Part shown: positions 52,024 through 60,573 of the stretch, piece after piece | How the letters are laid out: each line of letters opens with the position of its first letter | How positions within the stretch are numbered: position 1 is the first letter of the stretch | Assembly: GCF_965228705.1 (NCBI RefSeq) | Contig: NZ_OZ245832.1 | Span: forward strand, 1,736,001-1,800,000 | Source of the DNA: Croceimicrobium sp965228705 | Lineage (GTDB): Bacteria; Bacteroidota; Bacteroidia; Flavobacteriales; Schleiferiaceae | Reading direction: 5' to 3' | DNA: 64,000 nucleotides | Position numbers and translations under genes: made by a program | Notes under the pieces: model-generated | What the model saw: only the letters and a program-made list of their open reading frames with translations | Database searches by the model: none | Told to the model about the DNA's origin: nothing

Positions 52024-52750
52024 CGAAACGAAGCGCCCCCTCATATTCTCGACTCGAAGAATTCCCGATGACTTACAAAACCAATTGGAGTCGGCCGGGC
52101 TGGAATTGCAGTCCCTGGATTTCATTAAAGTTGAACAGTCTTTTGATCCCAGTAGCTTTCGTTCTCGTCTTTTAAACTCCGACAGTTCTGCCCGGGTATT
52201 CACCAGTAAAAATGCCGTGCGCAGCCTTAAAGCCCTTTTAGCATCGGAAAATCAAATGCAGATTCCGGCCAAAAAGACTTTTACCGTAGGCATTCGCGCT
52301 ACCGAAATGTTGGCCGAACTGGGAATTAAGTCTAATGTTCGCGCGGAAAACGCCTTAATCTTAGCCCAAATCATTGCCCGAAACTCAGATGTAAAGTCAG
52401 TGGATTTTTTCTGTGGTGATAAAGCCCTTGATGATTTACCCGAATACCTGGAAAGTAAAAATGTACGGGTGCATAAAGAAATTGTTTACCACACCGATCT
52501 GGTTCATGAAGAAGTAGATAGCAGCGGGTTTAATGGGGTGATATTCCTAAGTCCTACTGCCGCTTTTAGTTTCTTTAAGAAAAACCGATTACCTGCCGGG
52601 ATACCTGCATTTTGCATTGGTGCTACTACCGCCGAAGCCGTGCGGCTACGTTGCGACAATCCCCGAATTTGTGCTAAAGAACCTACCCTACGAGGGGTAA
52701 TCCAAAGAATAATTGAACATTTCGCCGCAAGGCCCAATTCCAATTCATGA
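52016..52750 (+). CDS. hemD: Uroporphyrinogen-III synthase
   Basis: 244 aa from ATG 52016, which overlaps the hemC stop (ATGATTAG); an upstream ATG at 51983 would overlap hemC further. Poorly conserved family, recognised by RPLIFSTRRIPDDLQ, VFTSKNAVRSLKALL, VIFLSPTAAFSFFKKN and CIGATTAEAVR, and by position. Closes the ring of uroporphyrinogen III. Confidence 0.9.
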   Translation: MISETKRPLIFSTRRIPDDLQNQLESAGLELQSLDFIKVEQSFDPSSFRSRLLNSDSSARVFTSKNAVRSLKALLASENQMQIPAKKTFTVGIRATEMLAELGIKSNVRAENALILAQIIARNSDVKSVDFFCGDKALDDLPEYLESKNVRVHKEIVYHTDLVHEEVDSSGFNGVIFLSPTAAFSFFKKNRLPAGIPAFCIGATTAEAVRLRCDNPRICAKEPTLRGVIQRIIEHFAARPNSNS

Positions 52751-53775
52751 CAACACCTAAAAACGACCTTTTCCTCAAAGCCCTAAGAGGCGAAAAAGTC
52801 GAAAGACCACCCGTTTGGATGATGCGTCAAGCTGGCCGCTATTTGCCAGACTTCATGAAACTTAAAGAAAAATACAGCTTCTTCGAAAGAGCGGAAAACC
52901 CCGAACTGGCTACCGAAATTACGGTAATGCCTATTCATCAGGTAGGTCCGGATGCTGCTATTTTATTCAGCGATATTTTAGTGATTCCTCAGGCCTTAGA
53001 TGTAGAGGTGCAAATGGTACCCGGCAAAGGGCCCTACCTACCTCAGCCTATTCGAACACCCGAACAGGTAGATGCCTTGCCCGAAATCGACGTGAAGGAT
53101 CGCTTGCACTATGTATATTCGGCCATCGACCTCACTTTAGAGGCTTTGGAGAATGAAGTGCCTTTAATCGGTTTTGCCGGTTCTCCTTGGACCATCCTCT
53201 GCTATATGGTAGAAGGTCAGGGAAGTAAAACCTTTGATAAGGCCAAGGAATTTTGCTTCGCCCATCCTGAAGCAGCCCATAAACTCCTGCAAAAAATTAC
53301 CGATGTAACCATCGCTTACCTTCGTCATAAGCAAGAAAGAGGGGTACATGCCATTCAAATTTTTGATAGCTGGGGTGGCTTATTATCGCCCGAAGACTAT
53401 CGTACCTTCTCCCTACCCTACATTCAGCAGATTACTGAGGCCCTGCATGAGCACACTCCGGTAATTGCCTTTGCCAAGGGATGTTGGTTTGCTTTGGAAG
53501 AAATGAGTCAAATGCCCGTAAGTGCTTTGGGAGTTGATTGGACGATTAGCCCTCAAATGGCTCGTGAGTTCACCAGCTTCCAAACCACCTTACAAGGTAA
53601 TTTTGATCCGGCCCGCCTCCTCTCTCCAATTCCCGAAATTGAAAGACTCACCAAGCAAATGATTGATGAGTTTGGTACCTATAAATACATTGCCAATTTA
53701 GGTCATGGTATTCTACCTAATATCCCGGTAGATCATGCCAAGGCCTTTATAAATGCAGTAAAAAATTATGGCTAA
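52747..53775 (+). CDS. hemE: Uroporphyrinogen decarboxylase
   Basis: 342 aa. Signature RPPVWMMRQAGRYLPDF and GFAGSPWTILCYMVEG; NLGHGILPNIPVDHAKAF at the end. Makes coproporphyrinogen III. Overlaps hemD by 4 bp and hemF by 8 bp. Confidence 0.98.
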   Translation: MTTPKNDLFLKALRGEKVERPPVWMMRQAGRYLPDFMKLKEKYSFFERAENPELATEITVMPIHQVGPDAAILFSDILVIPQALDVEVQMVPGKGPYLPQPIRTPEQVDALPEIDVKDRLHYVYSAIDLTLEALENEVPLIGFAGSPWTILCYMVEGQGSKTFDKAKEFCFAHPEAAHKLLQKITDVTIAYLRHKQERGVHAIQIFDSWGGLLSPEDYRTFSLPYIQQITEALHEHTPVIAFAKGCWFALEEMSQMPVSALGVDWTISPQMAREFTSFQTTLQGNFDPARLLSPIPEIERLTKQMIDEFGTYKYIANLGHGILPNIPVDHAKAFINAVKNYG

Positions 53776-54685
53776 TCTCAAGGATCGCTTCGTGAGCTTT
53801 ATCCATGCTCTGCAGGATGAAATTTGCGCAGCCCTGGAAGAAAGTGATGGCAAGGCCCGTTTTGTTGAGGATCACTGGGAACGCCCTGGTGGTGGCGGTG
53901 GAAGATCGCGGGTTTTGAGTAATGGTAAGGTTTTCGAAAAGGCTGGCGTAAGCACTTCCATCGTGCATGGTGAGATGCCCGAAGGCTTGAAGAAAAACAT
54001 GAAAACCGAAGGGGCTCAATTTTTCGCCTGTGGTATTTCATTGGTGATTCACCCCGAAAGCCCCTTGGTACCAACTACCCACGCCAACTTCCGCTTTTTT
54101 GAGATGTATGATGATAAGGGCGAGGCTATCGACTCCTGGTTTGGCGGTGGTAGCGACCTTACCCCCTATTATCTGAATGAAGAAGATGCTCAGCATTTTC
54201 ACCAAAGTCAAAAAGACGCGGCCGACCCTCATGGAACGGAACTCTACCCGCGCTTTAAGAAAGCTTGCGATGATTATTTCCGCAATCACCATCGGCAGGA
54301 AGGCCGCGGTATTGGTGGTACTTTCTTCGACTATCTGAAAGCAGATCAGGAACGCAGCCTGGAGGATTGGTTTGCCTTTACCACTGATATGGGTCGTAGC
54401 TTCTTGCCCTCCTATCTGCCAATTGTAGAAAAACACAAAGCCAGTCCCTGGACCGAAGAGCAACGCTATTGGCAAGAACTGCGCAGAGGGCGCTATGTAG
54501 AATTCAATTTGGTACACGACCGCGGAACCTTATTTGGACTGCGCACTAATGGCCGCACCGAAAGTATTTTAATGAGCTTACCTCCCAGAGTTCGCTGGGA
54601 TTATAATGTAGAACCTCAGGCGGGAAGTCCGGAAGCCCAATTAGTGGCTGTACTCCGAGAACCGATCGACTGGATCAAATCATAA
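53768..54685 (+). CDS. hemF: Coproporphyrinogen-III oxidase, oxygen-dependent
   Basis: 305 aa. Motifs FVEDHWERPGGGGGRSRVL, WFGGGSDLTPYY, RYVEFNLVHDRGTLFGLRT. Uses O2, so heme synthesis here is at least partly aerobic. No protoporphyrinogen oxidase (hemG/Y/J) is in the window. Confidence 0.98.
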   Translation: MANLKDRFVSFIHALQDEICAALEESDGKARFVEDHWERPGGGGGRSRVLSNGKVFEKAGVSTSIVHGEMPEGLKKNMKTEGAQFFACGISLVIHPESPLVPTTHANFRFFEMYDDKGEAIDSWFGGGSDLTPYYLNEEDAQHFHQSQKDAADPHGTELYPRFKKACDDYFRNHHRQEGRGIGGTFFDYLKADQERSLEDWFAFTTDMGRSFLPSYLPIVEKHKASPWTEEQRYWQELRRGRYVEFNLVHDRGTLFGLRTNGRTESILMSLPPRVRWDYNVEPQAGSPEAQLVAVLREPIDWIKS

Positions 54686-54687
54686 GC

Positions 54688-55677
54688 ATGTTACAAAGAC
54701 CTCGAAGATTGCGTCAATCGGCTGCCATTCGCGGCATTGCCCAGGAAACGCATTTACATCCATCGGACTTTATTGCTCCCTTATTCGCAGTGGAAGGCGA
54801 AGGCATTAAGAGTGAAATCAGCTCCATGCCTGGCTATTTCCGCTACAGCCTGGACTTACTTCAACAGGAAGTTCTTGATCTCCAAGCATTGGGATGCACT
54901 GCCCTGCTCCTTTTTGTTAAGGTACCTGATCACCTGAAAGATAATGAAGGTGAGGAAGCGGTTAACCCGGATGGGCTGATGCAACAAGCCATTCGTATGA
55001 TTAAGGAAACTGCACCCGACATGCTTCTTATGACAGATGTTGCCCTGGATCCTTATTCCAGCCTTGGTCATGATGGCATTGTGGAGGATGGCGAAATCCT
55101 CAATGATGAATCTGTAGGTGCTCTGGCTGAAATGGCAGTTAGCCATGCCCAGGCTGGTGCCGATTTTGTAGCCCCCAGCGACATGATGGATGGCCGGATC
55201 GAAGCGATGCGCATTGCTCTTGATACCAGTGGATTTCAGAATGTGGGTATCATGAGCTACAGCGCCAAATACGCCTCTTGCTTTTATGGTCCTTTCCGTG
55301 ATGCCCTGGACTCCGCTCCGGTAGATATGGAGAATGTGCCCCGCGATAAAAAGACTTACCAGATGAACCCCGCCAATGCCATTGAGGCCAAGCGCGAGGT
55401 AGAACTGGATTTACTGGAAGGTGCCGACATGGTAATGGTGAAACCTGCCATGGCCTATTTGGATATCATTCGCCAAACCAAAGAAATTAGCACCGTACCG
55501 GTTAGTGCCTACCATGTTAGTGGCGAATATGCCATGATTAAAGCCGCCGCTGCTAATGGCTGGCTCAATGAAGAAGAAGCCATGGTAGAAACCTTAACGG
55601 CTATAAAACGTGCGGGCGCAGACCTCATCGCGACTTACTTCGTGAGGGATATCTTGAAGTATTTGAGAAACGTTTAA
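54688..55677 (+). CDS. hemB: Delta-aminolevulinic acid dehydratase (porphobilinogen synthase)
   Basis: 329 aa. Schiff-base lysines in SYSAKYASCFYGPFR and MVMVKPAMAYLD. The metal region reads DVALDPYSSLGHDGI, without the CxCxxxC zinc cysteines, so it belongs to the Mg-type enzymes. Two bp after hemF. Confidence 0.97.
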   Translation: MLQRPRRLRQSAAIRGIAQETHLHPSDFIAPLFAVEGEGIKSEISSMPGYFRYSLDLLQQEVLDLQALGCTALLLFVKVPDHLKDNEGEEAVNPDGLMQQAIRMIKETAPDMLLMTDVALDPYSSLGHDGIVEDGEILNDESVGALAEMAVSHAQAGADFVAPSDMMDGRIEAMRIALDTSGFQNVGIMSYSAKYASCFYGPFRDALDSAPVDMENVPRDKKTYQMNPANAIEAKREVELDLLEGADMVMVKPAMAYLDIIRQTKEISTVPVSAYHVSGEYAMIKAAAANGWLNEEEAMVETLTAIKRAGADLIATYFVRDILKYLRNV

Positions 55678-55699
55678 TTGAAGAGAACTCTCCTAGAAT

Positions 55700-55760
55700 T
55701 TTAAAGGTTTGTGGAATTGCTTCAACACAGAGACTCAGAGATGAGGAGTGCACAGAGGCT
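55700..55760. repeat. Left flanking repeat of the GxxExxY gene
   Basis: TTGCTTCAACACAGA then CAGAGATGAGGAGTGCACAGAGG. The first 15 bases recur inverted on the right side at about 56183-56197 and in the cassette trailers. Confidence 0.75.
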
Positions 55761-55773
55761 TAAAACCTTTAAT

Positions 55774-56154
55774 ATGCTGGAAGAAAGCTATAATCAACTA
55801 TCGTCAAAAATAATAAAGGCGGCTATTGAAGTGCACAGGAATACCGGACCTGGACTTCTAGAATCAGTTTATCAGCACTGCCTTTTAGAGGAATTCCGAT
55901 CGCTAAGCATCCTGTTTAAAGCCCAAGCCAGAATACCATTATACTACAAGAATGACAATACAGGCAAAGACTTTATCTTAGACTTTTTAGTGGAAGACAA
56001 AGTGGTGGTGGAAATCAAATCAATAGAAACCGTTCTACCCGTTCATTTGTCTCAACTACTTACTTATCTAAGACTTTCGAATAAAAAACTTGGTTTATTA
56101 ATCAACTTCAACGTACCGGTTTTAAAAAAGGGCATCCATCGAAGAGTCCTATAA
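55774..56154 (+). CDS. GxxExxY family protein
   Basis: 126 aa from ATG 55774; a GTG at 55711 would run through the flanking repeat and is rejected. The hallmark is GPGLLESVYQ (G-x-x-E-x-x-Y), followed by ILDFLVEDKVVVEIKSIE, a PD-(D/E)XK-nuclease-like core with D-(x)-EIK. Function is unknown; the family is typically bounded by rRNA-cluster-like repeats as here. It interrupts the heme operon between hemB and hemL without changing strand. Confidence 0.88.
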   Translation: MLEESYNQLSSKIIKAAIEVHRNTGPGLLESVYQHCLLEEFRSLSILFKAQARIPLYYKNDNTGKDFILDFLVEDKVVVEIKSIETVLPVHLSQLLTYLRLSNKKLGLLINFNVPVLKKGIHRRVL

Positions 56155-56159
56155 CTCTG

Positions 56160-56200
56160 AGTTTCTCTGTGCCCTCACTGCCTCTGTGTTGAAGCAAAAA
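56160..56200. repeat. Right flanking repeat of the GxxExxY gene
   Basis: TTTCTCTGTGCCCTCACTGC then CTCTGTGTTGAAGCAA; reverse complement of the left flank over about 15 bases. Confidence 0.75.
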
Positions 56201-56208
56201 AAGAATAA

Positions 56209-57495
56209 ATGAATACCTCCCAAAGCAAATCCCTTTTCCAAGAAGCATCTCGCTATATCCCTGGCGGAGTGAATTCTCCCGTGCGGGCATTTAAATCCGT
56301 GGGTGGCGATCCGATTTTTATGGATCACGCCAAGGGAGCTTACCTCTACGATGCCGATGGCAATCGCTATATCGACTATATCGCCTCTTGGGGACCGATG
56401 ATTATGGGGCATGCCTGGGCACCGGTGATAGAAGCCGTGCAAAAGGCAGCTGAGCGCTCTACCTCCTTCGGAGCGCCAACTGAGATGGAAATCGAATTAG
56501 CGCGTTTGATTGTGGAGAGTATTCCCAATGTTGAACGCATCCGCATGGTGAACTCCGGAACCGAAGCTACCATGAGTGCCATTCGCTTAGCCCGTGGCTT
56601 TACCGGTAAAAACAAGTTCATCAAATTCGCCGGCAATTACCATGGTCATGGCGATAGCTTCCTCATTAAAGCCGGAAGTGGAGCGGTAACTTTAGGTCAT
56701 CCCAGTAGTCCGGGGGTAACCCCAGGAACAGCACAAGACACGCTCCTGGCCGAATACAATGATTTAGAAGGGGTAAAAGCTTTAGTGCAAGCCAATCCCA
56801 ATGAAATAGCCGCGATTATCCTGGAGCCTATTCCCGGTAATATGGGTTGTATTTTACCTGAAGCCGGATTTATCGAAGGCCTCCGCGAACTCTGCACTCA
56901 AGAAAATATCCTCCTCATTTTTGACGAGGTTATGACAGGATTTCGCCTGGGATTTGGTGGTGCTCAGGAAGCCTTGGGAATTGAAGCTGATCTGGTGACC
57001 TACGGAAAGGTGATTGGTGCCGGTTTACCCGTAGGTGCTTATGGTGGCAGAGAAGACATTATGGAATATGTAGCCCCTAATGGTCCGGTATACCAGGCTG
57101 GAACGCTTTCGGGCAACCCCATTGCCATGACCGCTGGTTATACCTTGCTAAAATATTTAAAAGAGCATCCCGAGGTATATCAGGATTTGGAAACTAAATG
57201 TGCCCGGATTGAAGAGGGCTTGCATCCCCTTTTAAAAGCGAAAGGACTGCCTTATCAGATCAACCGTAAGGGATCTATGATTAGTCTGCATTTTAGTGAT
57301 CAGGCGATTCGTGATTTCGAAAGTGCCAAAAGCGGGGACAACGACTACTTTAAAAAGTTCTTCCATGGCATGCTTCAGAATGGAGTATATCTACCGCCCA
57401 GTGCCTATGAGAGCTGGTTCTTGAATGCTGCATTAAGTAATCAAGATATTGAACAGACCCTGGAGGCTACTCAAAAAAGTTTAGAGCTACTCTAA
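56209..57495 (+). CDS. hemL: Glutamate-1-semialdehyde 2,1-aminomutase
   Basis: 428 aa PLP enzyme. PLP lysine in DLVTYGKVIGAGLPVGAYGG; N-terminal RYIPGGVNSPVRAFKSVGGDP; FDEVMTGFR. Second step of the C5 pathway. Last gene of the hem cluster; the GxxExxY insertion lies between it and hemB, so its expression may depend on read-through. Confidence 0.98.
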   Translation: MNTSQSKSLFQEASRYIPGGVNSPVRAFKSVGGDPIFMDHAKGAYLYDADGNRYIDYIASWGPMIMGHAWAPVIEAVQKAAERSTSFGAPTEMEIELARLIVESIPNVERIRMVNSGTEATMSAIRLARGFTGKNKFIKFAGNYHGHGDSFLIKAGSGAVTLGHPSSPGVTPGTAQDTLLAEYNDLEGVKALVQANPNEIAAIILEPIPGNMGCILPEAGFIEGLRELCTQENILLIFDEVMTGFRLGFGGAQEALGIEADLVTYGKVIGAGLPVGAYGGREDIMEYVAPNGPVYQAGTLSGNPIAMTAGYTLLKYLKEHPEVYQDLETKCARIEEGLHPLLKAKGLPYQINRKGSMISLHFSDQAIRDFESAKSGDNDYFKKFFHGMLQNGVYLPPSAYESWFLNAALSNQDIEQTLEATQKSLELL

Positions 57496-57502
57496 AATGC
57501 CA

Positions 57503-57527
57503 GAGCCCCGTTTTTTAAGCGGGGCTC
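57503..57527 (+). terminator. Terminator-like hairpin after hemL
   Basis: GAGCCCCG-TTTTTTAAG-CGGGGCTC, 8-bp stem 8 bp after the hemL stop, lacking a T run after it. The remaining 160 bp to the next gene hold nothing recognised. Confidence 0.6.
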
Positions 57528-57689
57528 CGGTCCTCATCAACCAACATAGGCTGTCTCAAACAGCCCTCCTTAGCTTCTTTACTATTCTCTTTCTGATTGG
57601 CAAGCAACGTTAACTAAACAGCCAATATCCCTGCTTGTTCAAAGCCCTGGCATTGCGCAATAATTCCGTTCTTTGGTAAAAATTTTGCC

Positions 57690-59471
57690 ATGCGCCAATT
57701 TGTAACTCTGTTAAGCCTGATTCTGGCAGGCTTCGGGCTTCAAGCTCAAAACCTCCCCATCTTTAAAATCTACACCTACCAGAGTGGGCAATTCGATAAT
57801 GGTGGAGCTGAAGTGCATGCCTATGAACCCTTATCCAAAAGATTGTTTTCCACCAATTCCGGGAGTTCTCAGGTAGACATTATCCGTTTGGGTGATCTTT
57901 CCAAACCTGGAAAAATTGGCAGCATCGACCTCAGCAATTATGGTGGCACTGTAAACTCACTAGCCGTACAAGGCAATACAGTAGCGGTAGCCCTTCAAAA
58001 TAACTTTCCTCAGAGTGATGGCAAAGTGGTATTCTTCGACACCAATGGCACTTACCTCAATCAATTGATCGTAGGTCCCATGCCGGACATGATCACTTTT
58101 AGTCCTTCCCTGCAACATATTCTGGTAGCCAATGAAGGAGAACCTACTGACGATTACACTACCGATCCTGCCGGCTCTGTTTCCATTATTGACATTAGCG
58201 GAGGAACAGTTAGCAGTTTAAGTCAGGCTAATGTGCAAACTGTGGGCTTTACGCGCTATGATACCACGGCCTACGATCCATTAATTAATATCTACGGTAA
58301 CAATGGCCTTTCCAGCTTTTCGCAAGATGTAGAACCAGAATACATCTGTATTAACCCGGGGGGCACTAAGGCCTATGTGAGCCTGCAAGAAAATAATGCT
58401 TTGGCGATTATTGATATCTATACTGCTACCCTGGATACGGTAGTAGGATTAGGTTACAAAAGCTGGAATGATCCCAACACTAAAATTGATGCATCGGATC
58501 AAAGCAGTGGAATTAAATTCGAGAATTACCTCAATCTCTTTGGTATGTATCAACCGGATGCCATAACCTACTATAGTGATGCGAATGGGGACTATATCTT
58601 AAGTGCCAATGAAGGCGATAGTCGAGATTATACAGCCTATAGTGAGGAAGAGCGCATCAACAATGTAAACCTCAGCCCAATCACCTTCAATAATCCCAGC
58701 TATTTGCAACGCGATTCCGTTTTAGGTCGATTGAAAGTAACCACCACTTTGGGGAATTACAATAATGTATTTATCCATGATTCCCTTTTCACCTTTGGAG
58801 CCCGAAGCTTTAGCGTTTGGAATACCGCCGGCAATTTGGTTTGGGATAGTGGTGATGAATTCGAACAAACTCTGGCTGCATTGCATGCCCAGAATTTCAA
58901 TTCGGATAATGATGACAATAGCAGCTTTAAGAGTCGCAGCGATGATAAAGGTCCGGAACCCGAAGCAATTTGTACCGGCTCTTACAATGGCAGTCATTAT
59001 GCCTTTATCGCTTTAGAGCGGATGGGCGGAATCATGATATACAATATTGATGATCCTACACAACCTGTTTTTGATTCCTATATCTTAGATCGTGATTTCA
59101 GCAAAGCAGCCTCCGATCCTGATGCAGGTGATCTGGGTCCCGAATACCTCAGCTTTGTTAGCGAAACTCAAAGCCCAAGTGGCTATCCCCTACTTATTGT
59201 TTCGAATGAAATAAGCGGTACAGTTAGCGTTTATCAATTGGGATCAGACATCGGCATTAAGGAATTAAGAGCTGAAACCTTACAGGCTTATCCAAACCCA
59301 GGGCAAAGCATTATTAAACTAAGCCAGGAAGTAGAATACGATCTTTACAATACCGATGGTAAGTTCTTCGGACATTTTAAAAACAACAGTCTTGATTTAA
59401 GTGCCTACCCAAAGGGCTATTATATTCTGCGTACTGCAGATGGCAGCGGATTGCGCATCTTGAAAAACTAA
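57690..59471 (+). CDS. Choice-of-anchor I propeller protein with T9SS signal
   Basis: 593 aa. Signal peptide (MRQFVTLLSLILAGFGLQAQ); central propeller with GEPTDDYTTDPAGSVSIIDIS, PEYICINPGGTKAYVSLQENNALAIID, ANEGDSRDY and SDDKGPEPEAICTGSYNGSHYAFIALERMGGIM, all typical of choice-of-anchor I proteins. C-terminal T9SS type A domain (LQAYPNPGQSIIKL ... GYYILRT). Surface protein, possibly phosphatase-like; activity unknown. Confidence 0.9.
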   Translation: MRQFVTLLSLILAGFGLQAQNLPIFKIYTYQSGQFDNGGAEVHAYEPLSKRLFSTNSGSSQVDIIRLGDLSKPGKIGSIDLSNYGGTVNSLAVQGNTVAVALQNNFPQSDGKVVFFDTNGTYLNQLIVGPMPDMITFSPSLQHILVANEGEPTDDYTTDPAGSVSIIDISGGTVSSLSQANVQTVGFTRYDTTAYDPLINIYGNNGLSSFSQDVEPEYICINPGGTKAYVSLQENNALAIIDIYTATLDTVVGLGYKSWNDPNTKIDASDQSSGIKFENYLNLFGMYQPDAITYYSDANGDYILSANEGDSRDYTAYSEEERINNVNLSPITFNNPSYLQRDSVLGRLKVTTTLGNYNNVFIHDSLFTFGARSFSVWNTAGNLVWDSGDEFEQTLAALHAQNFNSDNDDNSSFKSRSDDKGPEPEAICTGSYNGSHYAFIALERMGGIMIYNIDDPTQPVFDSYILDRDFSKAASDPDAGDLGPEYLSFVSETQSPSGYPLLIVSNEISGTVSVYQLGSDIGIKELRAETLQAYPNPGQSIIKLSQEVEYDLYNTDGKFFGHFKNNSLDLSAYPKGYYILRTADGSGLRILKN

Positions 59472-59477
59472 TACCAT

Positions 59478-60164
59478 ATGCTTAAGGAGCAGATCCTCAA
59501 GTTTTACCAGAATCTTGAAATCGATGAAAAGCTCTTACCCGAAAAGGTTAGAGTAATGAACCCCTATCAGGAGGACAATCCTGAAGTGGAGCGACTGCTT
59601 CAAGAGTATTATTCTAAGTTTTATTCGGATAACAATCCTCGAGGCCTGATCTTAGGTATCAATCCCGGTCGCTTGGGAGCAGGACAAACCGGTATTCCTT
59701 TTACGGATACTCCCGCTCTCCGCGAACATTGTCAAATGGAAACCGAAATAGAAACTCGCGAAACTTCTTCTGAGTTCGTTTACAAAGTGGTCCAATCCTA
59801 CGGTGGGGCTCAAGCCTTTTTTGGGGATTGGTTTATCGGTGCCGCCTGCCCATTAGGTTTTCTGCATTTCAATGAGAAGGGCAATTGGATTAATTGGAAC
59901 TATTACGACCAGGAAGAATTATATCAAGCGGTAAAAGGCTTTATGATCGAGCAACTCCGTATTCAAGCAGAACTCTGCGGGTCACCAGCCAAGGCTGTAG
60001 TTTGGGGCACGGGGAAAAACTACAAGTACCTTAAAGCCTTAAATAAAGAAGCCCAGATATTCGAAGAACTTATTCCTCTTGAGCATCCTCGCTATGTGAT
60101 GCAGTATAAGAGAAAACAATTAGACGAATACCTGAGCAAGTTTTTAGCGGTACTGAGGCCCTAA
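59478..60164 (+). CDS. SMUG2-type uracil-DNA glycosylase family protein
   Basis: 228 aa. Motif LILGINPGRLGAGQTGIPFTD (water-activating and uracil-binding loop) and HPRYVMQYKRKQLDEYL, characteristic of the SMUG2 / DUF4918 group. Excises uracil or xanthine from DNA in base-excision repair; specificity not testable here. Six bp after the previous gene; overlaps the convergent lipoprotein by 4 bp. Confidence 0.88.
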   Translation: MLKEQILKFYQNLEIDEKLLPEKVRVMNPYQEDNPEVERLLQEYYSKFYSDNNPRGLILGINPGRLGAGQTGIPFTDTPALREHCQMETEIETRETSSEFVYKVVQSYGGAQAFFGDWFIGAACPLGFLHFNEKGNWINWNYYDQEELYQAVKGFMIEQLRIQAELCGSPAKAVVWGTGKNYKYLKALNKEAQIFEELIPLEHPRYVMQYKRKQLDEYLSKFLAVLRP

Positions 60165-60571
60165 TCCTGCGGTACTGCCGCAGGCATAAATATCTGCTCC
60201 CGCAAGGGAACCGAATCCAGATCCCAATGCATTTCGATATCTCCCCCTTTCAGGTGACCAAACAATTCAACTTTACTGTAATCACTAAAGATATAATCGT
60301 CTTTGGATAACATCTTAGTGCTAGCCCAAAACAGACCATCTTCCTTTAATTCCAGCTCCAAAACCTGATCCCTCACTTTTAGTTGATCCAGGATTATTTT
60401 GGGATTTGCAACTCTAAAATAATAGCTTTCGTTAATGCCTGCTGCTTGGGTTCCTCCCATCTGCCGATTGAAGTAAAACTCCTGGAAACTCATATCCAGA
60501 TCCATCTGCATTTTTTTCGATCCACAAGCTGCTAAAGCTAGGCCTAATAGGAGAAATACGATTTTCCGCAT
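60161..60571 (-). CDS. Hypothetical lipoprotein
   Basis: 136 aa from ATG 60571 (MRKIVFLLLGLALAACGSKK, lipobox LAAC); a longer in-frame start at 60601 would overlap the upstream gene. The mature part resembles LEA-type beta-sandwich repeats (YYFRVANPKIILDQLKVRDQ, GHLKGGDIEMHWDLDSVPL). Not recognised further. Confidence 0.72.
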   Translation of the reverse strand: MRKIVFLLLGLALAACGSKKMQMDLDMSFQEFYFNRQMGGTQAAGINESYYFRVANPKIILDQLKVRDQVLELELKEDGLFWASTKMLSKDDYIFSDYSKVELFGHLKGGDIEMHWDLDSVPLREQIFMPAAVPQD

Positions 60572-60573
60572 CC

